From an uncultured Kangiella sp. (GTDB lineage Bacteria; Pseudomonadota; Gammaproteobacteria; Enterobacterales; DSM-103792), in the NCBI GenBank assembly GCA_946480585.1, contig CAMLKQ010000117.1, positions 1 to 6,916 of the forward strand: a DNA stretch of 6,916 nt, written 5' to 3'. The notes under the pieces were generated by a model. It was not told the origin of the DNA and ran no database searches. It was given only the letters and a program-made list of their open reading frames with translations. The translations under genes and the position numbers were made by a program. Position 1 is the stretch's first letter. Each line of letters starts with the position of its first letter. Shown piece by piece: positions 1 to 6,800 of this stretch.

Positions 1-330
1 GCGAGTGGTCGGTTGCATGTCGTGCTTGGTGTGCTCGGTGACAAGGATCGGATCGCGCTGCTCGAACCCTGGCGGCAGTTGAGGGTCAATGGCCAGCCGC
101 CGCGCTGGTATCTGGCGGATCTGGCCGGCCCGCGCGCGGGCTCGGCGCGGGATCTGCGCGCGGCATTGCCGGCGGATGCCGATGCGCGCCAGTTCGCGGA
201 TCCGGTGACGGCATGGCAGACTGCCTGCCGAGACGCGGCACCGATCGACACGGTGCTGGTATTTGGTTCGTTCCTGACGGTGGCGGCGGTGCTGGAAGCC
301 GCTGGCGAAGGTCCGGGGCAGGGGAGTTGA
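1..330 (+). CDS. folC: Folylpolyglutamate synthase / dihydrofolate synthase, C-terminal part (5' end outside window)
   Basis: FolC adds L-glutamate to dihydropteroate and to reduced folates using ATP in the cytoplasm, which makes dihydrofolate and retains folate cofactors in the cell. Only the last 109 residues are here. The reading frame is open from base 1 and ends at TGA 328-330; with a usual length of about 420 residues, roughly three quarters of the protein lies upstream. What is seen is the C-terminal Mur-ligase-like domain: a strand followed by GVLGDKD (the usual G-x-L-x-DKD turn of FolC), and near the end VLVFGSFLTVAAVLE, which matches the conserved V-F-G-S-F-x-T-V-A closing motif of the family. 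The ATP-binding P-loop is not in the window. The dedD start follows after 4 nt, so the two are very probably co-transcribed and perhaps translationally coupled. The identification rests on these motifs plus the folC-dedD-cvpA-purF order, and is quite sure. Confidence 0.93.
   Translation, partial: ASGRLHVVLGVLGDKDRIALLEPWRQLRVNGQPPRWYLADLAGPRAGSARDLRAALPADADARQFADPVTAWQTACRDAAPIDTVLVFGSFLTVAAVLEAAGEGPGQGS
321..326 (+). promoter_or_regulatory. Ribosome binding site that decides the dedD start
   Basis: GGGGAG lies inside the last codons of folC, 8 nt before the GTG at 335. A second in-frame GTG at 341 would be 14 nt away, which is too far, so the first GTG is preferred. Because the site overlaps the folC reading frame, dedD translation is likely coupled to folC. 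Confidence 0.6.
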
Positions 331-334
331 ACGG

Positions 335-934
335 GTGGATGTGCGGTTGAAAGAGCGGCTGATTGGCGCGCTGGTCGTGGTGGCGGTTGCCGTCTTGGTG
401 TTGCCGTGGGTGCTGGACGATGACAAAGGCGAAAGCGATTTCAGCAGCAAGATCCCGCCGGCACCACCGGCGCCGGCCGCGCGTGCGGTCGATCTGAGCC
501 AGCCACGGCCACTCGATGAAGCGGTGTTCGATGACAGCATCATCGCGGCCGAGACCACGGTCACTGGCACCGCAAGCTTGCCGGCAGCCGATAACGGCCA
601 GCCGGGCGCGACGCCGCTGGCGGTGTCACCGGCCGGGCAGGACGCTGAAACCGTCGTGCGGAAACCGGAGCGGCCAGCGGCGGTCGAGGCCGGCTTTGTC
701 ATTCAGCTCGGTACGTTCAGTAATCGCGATAACGCCGAACGTTTGGTGCAAACGCTGCGCCAGCAAAAATTCGCGGCCTACAGCAAAGTGGACAACCGTG
801 CCGATCCGGCCGTGGTCCGTGTCTTGGTCGGCCCGATGACCAAGCGTGAGCAAGCCGACGCCCAGTTGGCGCGTGTGCGCACGCTGTCCGGTCAAAACGC
901 CATTGTCGTTGCCTATGATCCGCTCAAGCATTAA
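335..934 (+). CDS. dedD: SPOR domain-containing inner-membrane cell-division protein, DedD-like
   Basis: DedD is a bitopic inner-membrane protein that gathers at the division septum. Its periplasmic SPOR domain binds glycan strands stripped of stem peptides, and it helps constriction. The 199-residue protein has the expected layout. A short basic N-terminus (VRLKER) is followed by one transmembrane helix at about residues 9-27 ending in PWVLDDD. Then comes a Pro/Ala-rich, low-complexity periplasmic linker (about 30-118), including a PPAPPAPAA stretch. The C-terminal SPOR domain (about 120-199) starts GFVIQLGTFSN and contains the typical A-x-x-L-x-x-x-L-R helix and the VRVLVGP strand. The start is GTG at 335, supported by a good Shine-Dalgarno sequence. 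The length is close to E. coli DedD (about 220). Position between folC and cvpA is the standard one. SPOR proteins diverge strongly outside the domain, so the symbol rests partly on context. Confidence 0.88.
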   Translation: MDVRLKERLIGALVVVAVAVLVLPWVLDDDKGESDFSSKIPPAPPAPAARAVDLSQPRPLDEAVFDDSIIAAETTVTGTASLPAADNGQPGATPLAVSPAGQDAETVVRKPERPAAVEAGFVIQLGTFSNRDNAERLVQTLRQQKFAAYSKVDNRADPAVVRVLVGPMTKREQADAQLARVRTLSGQNAIVVAYDPLKH

Positions 935-962
935 CGATGGCCGACGGGCTCACGTTCTTGCT

Positions 963-979
963 GCATTGCGGTACAATGC
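963..979 (+). promoter_or_regulatory. Possible promoter -10 element inside a small palindrome, upstream of cvpA
   Basis: The 73-nt gap between dedD and cvpA contains TACAAT (972-977), a good -10 match. It overlaps a perfect 6-bp inverted repeat, GCATTG (963-968) and CAATGC (974-979), separated by CGGTA. The -35 region at 17-bp spacing (949-954, CTCACG) is poor, so a promoter is only a possibility. In E. coli the cvpA-purF operon is repressed by PurR from a box before cvpA; I see no convincing match to the PurR consensus here. Confidence 0.25.
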
Positions 980-1007
980 GCGCCCTCGATTTCCGTAGGC
1001 GCAAAGC

Positions 1008-1493
1008 ATGGTTTGGCTGGATTGGGCGATCCTCGGCGTTGTCGTCATTTCCGCCTTGTTGTCGTTGTGGCGCGGCTTTGTCCGGGAAGCGGTGGCGCTG
1101 GCCGGCTGGTTACTGGCGTTCTTTCTGGCGCGCGGCTTTCACGACGATTTGTCTCCCTTTCTTTCCGATGACATCCGGCCCGAAGGGCTGAAGCTGGCTT
1201 TGGCCTGGGTGGCGATTTTTCTGCTGGTGTTGTTCCTCAGCTACCTGCTGGCCAAGCTCGGCCAGGTGTTGATCGACAAGGCCGGTTTGACCACGCCCGA
1301 TCGCGTGCTGGGCATGGCGTTTGGTTTGCTGCGTGGATTGGCGCTGTGTGCGGCGCTGGTGATTGTCAGCAAGGCGTTCACCCGTTTTCCAGAAGCGGTG
1401 GTCTGGCAGCAGTCGCGGCTGGTGGCGCCGCTGGAAACGGTTGGTGACTGGTTCCTCGATGCCTGGCATGAGCAGGCAGACAGCGAAAGCTAA
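1008..1493 (+). CDS. cvpA: CvpA family inner-membrane protein
   Basis: CvpA is a small polytopic inner-membrane protein, named for its need in colicin V export. In enterobacteria it is linked to envelope integrity and bile-salt tolerance, but its molecular activity is unknown. This 161-residue protein equals the E. coli length (162). Four hydrophobic segments can be seen at about residues 5-21, 28-44, 62-85 and 101-121. The family hallmarks are present: WLDWAILGVVVISALLSLWRG at the start (a D in helix 1 and an R-G-F-x-R-E turn at 22-27), and the loop D-R-x-L-G-M-x-F-G-L-x-R-G at about 98-110. ATG 1008 is the first start in frame and gives the family N-terminus, though the Shine-Dalgarno sequence is weak (TAGG about 10 nt upstream). 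The gene lies directly before purF, as in E. coli, where both are in one operon. The C-terminal tail (about 125-161) is hydrophilic. Confidence 0.94.
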   Translation: MVWLDWAILGVVVISALLSLWRGFVREAVALAGWLLAFFLARGFHDDLSPFLSDDIRPEGLKLALAWVAIFLLVLFLSYLLAKLGQVLIDKAGLTTPDRVLGMAFGLLRGLALCAALVIVSKAFTRFPEAVVWQQSRLVAPLETVGDWFLDAWHEQADSES

Positions 1494-1617
1494 ACTTGAC
1501 CCGCTGGCGAGGGCTTGTGCCCGATCGCCGGCAACAGATTCAGACAGAGCAAGGTTGCTGCCATGGACGCTGCTGATCGGCAGTGGCGAGATGGCGGTAG
1601 CAGTGGAGTGAGTCGGT

Positions 1618-3135
1618 ATGTGCGGTATTGTTGGTATCGTCGGTAAGTATCCGGTCAACCAGAGCATCTACGATGGCCTGACTGTGTTGCAGCATCGCGG
1701 TCAGGATGCCGCCGGCATCGTCACCGAGAGCGGAGGCCGGCTTTACCTGCGCAAGGCCAACGGCATGGTGCGTGACGTGTTCCGCCAAGAGCACATGGAG
1801 CGTTTGCAGGGCAACATCGGCATTGGTCATTGCCGTTATCCCACCGCCGGCAGCCCGAGCTCGGCCGAAGCACAGCCGCTGTATGTCAACTCGCCGTATG
1901 GCATCGTCATTGCCCACAACGGCAACCTGACCAATGCCGAGCAGCTGAAAGAAGAGCTGTTCCGCACGGATCGTCGCCACATCAACACCCGTTCCGATTC
2001 GGAAGTGCTGTTGAACGTGCTGGCGCACGAACTGCACGAAGAAAACGTGCTGAAGCCGACGCCGCAAAACATTTTCAATGCCATTACCCGCGTTCACAAA
2101 CGCGCCCGCGGCGCTTACGCCGTGGTCGCGATGATTGCCGGAATCGGTCTGGTCGCGTTCCGCGATCCGTTTGGTATCCGGCCGGCGGTGTTTGGTCGCC
2201 GTGAAACTGACAAGGGCACCGAGTACATGGTGGCGTCGGAGTCGGTGGCGCTTGATGTGCTCGGCTTCCAGCGCATTCGCGATCTGCATCCGGGTGAGGC
2301 GCTGTTCATTTCGCCGGATGGCGAGCTGATGACCCAGCAGTGTTCTGACAAAGCAATTTACCGGCCGTGCATTTTCGAGCACGTGTATCTGGCGCGTCCG
2401 GATTCGATCATGGACGACATCTCGGTGTACAAGGCGCGCCTGCGCATGGGCGTCAAGCTGGCCGAGAAAATCGAGCGGGAATGGCCGGATCACGATATCG
2501 ACGTGGTGATCCCGATCCCGGATACCTCGACCACCGCCGCGATGGAACTCGCCAACCACCTTGGCTTGAAACTGCGCCACGGTTTCGTCAAGAACCGCTA
2601 CATCGGCCGCACCTTCATCATGCCGGCCCAGCAACTGCGCAAGAAGTCGGTGCGCAGCAAGCTGAACGCCATCGATCTGGAATTTGCCGGCAAAAACGTG
2701 CTGCTGGTTGATGACTCCATCGTCCGTGGCACGACCTCGCAGCAAATCATCCAGATGGCACGCGATGCCGGTGCCAAGAAAGTGTATTTCGCCTCGGCCG
2801 CGCCGCCGGTGCGTTACCCGAACGTCTACGGCATCGACATGCCGGCGGGCAGCGAGCTGGTCGCGTTCAATCGCACCGAACAGGAAGTGTGCGAGCTGAT
2901 CGGCGCCGACAAGCTGATTTATCAGGATCTCAATGATCTGTTCGATTGCGCGCGCGAAGGCAACCCGCATATCAGCGAGTTCGAGGCGTCGGTGTTCAAT
3001 GGTCAATACGTGACCGGTGACGTCAACGAAGGCTATCTCGCCAATCTGGAAGCGGCCCGCAATGACTCGGCCAAAGCTGGCAAGAAAGGCGGTGTCAACG
3101 ATGCGGCGCTGATCGATCTGCAAAACGCCGATTGA
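1618..3135 (+). CDS. purF: Amidophosphoribosyltransferase (glutamine PRPP amidotransferase)
   Basis: PurF catalyses the first committed step of de novo purine synthesis in the cytoplasm: PRPP + glutamine + H2O give 5-phosphoribosylamine, glutamate and pyrophosphate. The 505 residues match the E. coli enzyme in length. The N-terminal Ntn glutaminase domain starts MCGIVGIVG, so Cys2 becomes the N-terminal nucleophile after Met removal and there is no propeptide. Other glutaminase residues are visible: HRGQDAAG (26-33), HCRYPT (71-76), HNGNLTN (100-106) and RSDSE (125-129). The C-terminal phosphoribosyltransferase domain carries the PRPP loop [14 protein letters not shown] at 361-374 with the acidic pair D365-D366, and the IPDTST region at 300-305. 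The lack of a propeptide points to the E. coli-type enzyme. ATG 1618 is preceded by GGAGTGA, with GGAG ending 9 nt upstream. A strong terminator lies just downstream, so purF ends the operon. Feedback inhibition by AMP/GMP is known for the family. All key residues look intact. Confidence 0.99.
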   Translation: MCGIVGIVGKYPVNQSIYDGLTVLQHRGQDAAGIVTESGGRLYLRKANGMVRDVFRQEHMERLQGNIGIGHCRYPTAGSPSSAEAQPLYVNSPYGIVIAHNGNLTNAEQLKEELFRTDRRHINTRSDSEVLLNVLAHELHEENVLKPTPQNIFNAITRVHKRARGAYAVVAMIAGIGLVAFRDPFGIRPAVFGRRETDKGTEYMVASESVALDVLGFQRIRDLHPGEALFISPDGELMTQQCSDKAIYRPCIFEHVYLARPDSIMDDISVYKARLRMGVKLAEKIEREWPDHDIDVVIPIPDTSTTAAMELANHLGLKLRHGFVKNRYIGRTFIMPAQQLRKKSVRSKLNAIDLEFAGKNVLLVDDSIVRGTTSQQIIQMARDAGAKKVYFASAAPPVRYPNVYGIDMPAGSELVAFNRTEQEVCELIGADKLIYQDLNDLFDCAREGNPHISEFEASVFNGQYVTGDVNEGYLANLEAARNDSAKAGKKGGVNDAALIDLQNAD

Positions 3136-3153
3136 CTCGGATGCGCAGGCAGC

Positions 3154-3178
3154 AAGGGCCGGATGACCGGCCCTTTTT
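3154..3178 (+). terminator. Strong rho-independent terminator after purF
   Basis: A perfect 9-bp stem AAGGGCCGG (3154-3162) / CCGGCCCTT (3167-3175) with an ATGA loop runs into TTTTT (3174-3178). It begins 18 nt after the purF stop. It separates the folate/purine operon from the acyltransferase gene. On the minus strand no T-run follows beyond the stem, so it is mainly a one-way terminator. Confidence 0.92.
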
Positions 3179-3228
3179 GTTGGTCAGCGTTTGACGCTGT
3201 GCCACATGCAAGACGCGGCCGGAATGAC

Positions 3229-3234
3229 TACACT
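3229..3234 (+). promoter_or_regulatory. Weak -10-like element before the acyltransferase gene
   Basis: Because a terminator precedes this gene, it needs its own promoter within 3179-3270. TACACT (3229-3234) is the best -10-like hexamer. The sequence at the -35 distance (ATGCAA, 3206-3211) is a poor match, and TTGACG at 3191-3196 is too far away (32 nt). TTGACG itself sits in a small perfect inverted repeat, CAGCGT-TTG-ACGCTG (3185-3199), which has no T-run and is not a terminator. Confidence 0.2.
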
Positions 3235-3270
3235 GGCTGACACAACGAGAACAAACGAGCTGTATTTCCT

Positions 3271-3828
3271 ATGTTGCAAGCATTCTCGGCCTGGCTGCTG
3301 AAACGGTTGGGCTGGCAGGTTGTTGGCGAGCTGCCACAGGTTCGGCAGTGTGTGATCATTTTTGCACCGCATACCTCGAACTGGGATTTTCCCATCATGT
3401 ACCTGACCAAGCTCGCGAAAGGGGTGAAGGTCAATTTCCTCGGCAAGCACCAACTGTTTCGCTGGCCGATTGGCTGGTTCTTCCGCTGGCTTGGCGGCAT
3501 CCCGGTGGTGCGCCACGAGAAGCACAATGTCGTGGACGCCTCGATTCAGGCGTTCAAGGACAATCCGGATCTGTTTCTGGCACTGGCGCCGGAAGGCACC
3601 CGCAGCAAAACCGATTACTGGCGCACCGGCTTCTATCACATCGCGGTCGGCGCCGGCGTGCCGCTGCAGCTGGCGTTTCTCGATTGCCGTACCCGCACCT
3701 TGGGCTTGGGGCCGCTGCTGGCCCTGACCGGCGACATCGAAAAGGACTTTGCCCGGCTGCGCGCGTTCTATCAGGACAAGCAGGGCTACAAGCCGGAACT
3801 GGCCAGCGCCATCCAGCCGCGTCGCTAA
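3271..3828 (+). CDS. Lysophospholipid acyltransferase-like protein (PlsC superfamily)
   Basis: Members of this superfamily move an acyl chain from acyl-ACP or acyl-CoA to lysophosphatidic acid or another lyso-lipid at the inner membrane. The 185-residue protein shows all four sequence blocks. The catalytic HX4D motif is in APHTSNWDF (H34, D39). GGIPVVR (75-81) is the block with the phosphate-contacting Arg. APEGTRSK (107-113) is the EGTRS-type substrate-binding block, and VPLQLAFLD (130-138) is block IV. There is no clear signal peptide; the N-terminus (LQAFSAWLLKRLGW) looks like an amphipathic membrane-contact helix. It is shorter than classical PlsC (about 240), which fits a compact subfamily seen in many gammaproteobacteria whose true substrate is not established. 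The Shine-Dalgarno sequence is weak (GAG 11 nt upstream of ATG 3271), but no better in-frame start lies upstream. It is cut off from purF by the terminator. The sensor gene follows after 62 nt with no terminator between, so the two could share a transcript. The family is sure; the substrate is not. Confidence 0.87.
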   Translation: MLQAFSAWLLKRLGWQVVGELPQVRQCVIIFAPHTSNWDFPIMYLTKLAKGVKVNFLGKHQLFRWPIGWFFRWLGGIPVVRHEKHNVVDASIQAFKDNPDLFLALAPEGTRSKTDYWRTGFYHIAVGAGVPLQLAFLDCRTRTLGLGPLLALTGDIEKDFARLRAFYQDKQGYKPELASAIQPRR

Positions 3829-3890
3829 TGCTGGTCGGCGACCGTCGCCTTTCGCTAGGATAGGCTTCCTGATTTTCCTGTGGCCCTGAC
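3829..3890 (+). promoter_or_regulatory. Intergenic region before the sensor gene, with a weak promoter-like element
   Basis: These 62 nt contain a short perfect palindrome, GGTCG-G-CGACC (3833-3843), and downstream a -10-like TAGGAT (3856-3861) that would start a transcript about 25 nt before the ATG at 3891. The palindrome falls where a -35 box would sit, so an operator is conceivable, but the -35 match itself is poor. There is no clear Shine-Dalgarno sequence before 3891 and no terminator. Confidence 0.2.
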
Positions 3891-6800
3891 ATGGATCGTT
3901 GGTTTCTCGGTCTGCTGCTGCTCTGCCTGTCCGGTTCGCTCGGCGCCGCCAATGCCCCGACCGCGCAGTGCCCGGACGGCTTTTCACCGCGGTTTCAACG
4001 GTTGTCGTTGGAGCAGGGGCTGTCCCAGAGTGTGGTCAATTCAGTGGTGCAGGATGCCGACGGTTTTCTCTGGTTCGGCACCCAGGATGGTTTGAACCGT
4101 TACGACGGCTACGGCTTTCTGGTGTTGCGTCGCAATCCGGAAGATCCGTATTCCCTGCCGGACAATCACATCAATGTACTGACCACCGAGCCGAACGGCA
4201 CGTTGTGGATCGGCACGGCCAATGGTCTCGCACGCCGACCGCGCGGCGCCGATCAGATTGAACGGATTCCGGCCAGCCAGCTCACCAGCGAATACATTCT
4301 CAGTTTGCTCTCCGATGCCGCCGGGCGCCTGTGGATCGGTACCACCGAAGGCTTGGTGCTGCATCAACCGGAGACCGGCACCTATCGCACCATTGTCGGC
4401 AGCAACGCTCGGCGTCTGCCGGATGAGCATGTGCGCGCCATGATCTGGCTCGGTGACGAACTGTGGTTTGGCACCGCACGTGGCATCTATCGCTACCACG
4501 TCGGTCGCGATCAACTCGACGAGCAGCCCTTGCTGCCAGAACGCAATGTCACCAGCTTGTTGTTGCGCGCTGATGGTCAGCTGGTCATCGGCACGCAGAA
4601 CGGCGCATTTGTGCGATCGGCCGATGGCCGTGCCGTCGAACGGTTGGCGGCCGAATTGCCTTCCGCGTTTGTCCAATCACTGATTGAAGACAACGAAGGC
4701 CGGTTGTGGATCGGTACGGCTGGCGGACTGGTGGTGCTCGGGTCGGATGGTTCGCGTTGTGTGTTGAGCCGGCAACCGGGCCAGAGCGATTCGCTGTCGG
4801 TCAGTGATGTGCTGACCTTGTTCCGCGATCACAGTGGCGTGATTTGGGTCGGAACCTATGCGGGCGGCATCAACAAGTGGAACAGCCAGACCGCGTTGTT
4901 CCAGCATTATTTGTCGGCCGAACAACTGCCGCCCGGCGTCAGCAGCAACACGGTGTCGGCGCTGCTGCGTGATCGTCAACAGCAACTCTGGTTTGGTACC
5001 ACCGACAGCGGATTGTTGCGCCGACAACACGGCCAATGGCAACAGGTGCCGCTATTGTCAGCGGAGGGGGCGAGTCGGCAACGCGGTGAAGCGCTGGCCG
5101 TGCATGCCCTGACCGAAGATCAGCACGGCCGCTTGTGGGTCGGTACGTTTGGTGCCGGCTTGTTCGTGCTGAACCCGGATGGCGGGCCAAGCCGTCAATT
5201 CGATTTTCGCAATGAAGACATCGCCAGTCTGTCGAGCAGTTATGTCTTGACGGTGTTCGAGGATCATCAGGGCGAGATCTGGGTCGGTACCGAAAATGGT
5301 TTGGATCTGGTGCGTGAAAGTGCCAATGGCGTCATGCATTTCCGCCGCTTTGGCGCGCAGTTGCCGGTGGGTTTTCAGGCGATTGATACCGAAGTCATGG
5401 CAATCGCCGAGGATTACGACGGCCAACTCTGGATTGGCGGCATGGGTGGGTTGGTGCGGATCGATCGCGATCGCGAAGCCATGACGCTGTACCAGCACGA
5501 TGCCGACAACCGCAACAGTCTGAGTGGCAACAGCGTCACCGCGATACGGCTGGCGCCCGATGGCGATATCTGGGTTGCCACCACCGATGGCCTCAACCGC
5601 GTCCATCGCAACGTTGATGGCAATTACGAGATCACCCGCTTTGGTGCCAGCGATGGCCTGCCGACTGGCACCATCTACGGCATTCTGCCTGGCGTTGATG
5701 GCGAGCTGTGGCTCAGTTCGTCGAGCGGCTTGATCCGGTTTCAACCGGCGACGCCGTATGCCATTGCCTATCGAAGCGAGAACGGATTGCCGAGCGATGA
5801 ATTCAATATTGGCGCCAGTTTTCTGAGTGCGGACGGCGAGTTGCTGTTCGGTGGCATCAACGGAGTCGTGGGCTTTCTGCCGCAGATGCTGCAGAAGCCG
5901 GCTGCCGATGCCCGGGTGGTGTTCACCGGCTTCCGCAAATTCGATCAACCACAGAGCTTGAGTTTTACCGCCCAGCCGCGACCGTTCCTGCAATTGAACA
6001 GCGATGAACGTGTGGTCGCCTTTGATGTCGCCGTGCTCGATTTTTCCTCGCCGGATCGCAACCGGTTTCGGTACCGGGTCAAAGGCTTGCATGAGCAATG
6101 GATCACGCTCAGCAGCTCGCACACCATCACCTTGACCGGACTCGATGCCGGCCGTTATCAATTGCAAGTGCAAGGCGCGCCGGCCACCGGTTTGTGGTCC
6201 AACGAAACCTTGACGCTGGATTTGCTGGTGCGCAGTCCGTTCTGGAGTGTGCACACCAGTTACGGCAGCATCATTGCCGGTATGGTGTTGTTTGGCAGTG
6301 TGCTGTCGTTCTGGTGGTGGCGCCGGGTACGCATGCAGCTGCGCAACCGGCAGGAATTGCTGCAGCAGCTGGCGATGCAACAGCAGACCGCCACACAGAC
6401 CTTGCAGGAGCATCAGCGCTACCTCGAAAGCCTGCAGGAACAGTGCAATCAGCTGGAGTTGCAACGCGATGAACTGCAGCGCCGGCTGCTGGAAAACCAA
6501 TACCGCGATCCGCTGACCAACCTGCCGAGCCGGCGGATGGCCAGCACCTTGTTCGCCGGTTATGCCAATGATCAAAAGAGCCGGGCACTGATTCTGGTCG
6601 ATGCCGATGGCATGGGTTTCATTAACGAACAATACGGCTATCAGGCCGGCGACAGTGTGCTGGCGCAACTGGGAGATCTTTTACAGCGGGTTTGTCGCCA
6701 GGGTGATGAAATCATGCGCTGGGATAGCGATGTGTTCCTGTTGATCTGCGAGGTCGCCAGCCTCGAAGAAGCGCGCATGCTCGCCGAACGGATTCGCGCC

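Noticed and set aside
937..1191. 84-codon plus-strand frame starting right after dedD
   Set aside because: Most of it overlaps cvpA in another frame, and its Trp/Arg/Cys-rich product looks like a shifted reading of cvpA rather than a protein.
1496..1525. TTGACC just after the cvpA stop as a -35 box for purF
   Set aside because: The sequence 16-18 nt downstream (around 1518-1525, GC-rich) has no acceptable -10 element.
1540..3123. Open reading frame of 527 codons on the minus strand opposite purF
   Set aside because: It is the antisense of a full, motif-complete purF. Its product is rich in His, Arg, Gln and Ala with no recognisable domain, typical of the antisense frame of GC-rich genes.
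3185..3199. Inverted repeat CAGCGT-TTG-ACGCTG as a second terminator
   Set aside because: No T-run follows, and the strong purF terminator already ends at 3178.
3184..3987. 267-codon minus-strand frame covering the acyltransferase gene
   Set aside because: It is antisense to a protein with all four acyltransferase blocks, spans two genes and their gaps, and shows no domain of its own.
4200..5300. Recurring TGG(A/G)TCGGTAC words as DNA-level repeats or binding sites
   Set aside because: They are all in frame and encode the W-[IV]-G-T core of propeller blades, with free variation at third codon positions.
5058..6668. Open reading frame of 536 codons on the minus strand opposite the sensor gene
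   Set aside because: The plus-strand frame gives a signal peptide, propeller repeats, a transmembrane helix and a GGDEF-family domain. The minus frame has low-complexity Gln/His/Ala composition and no motifs.
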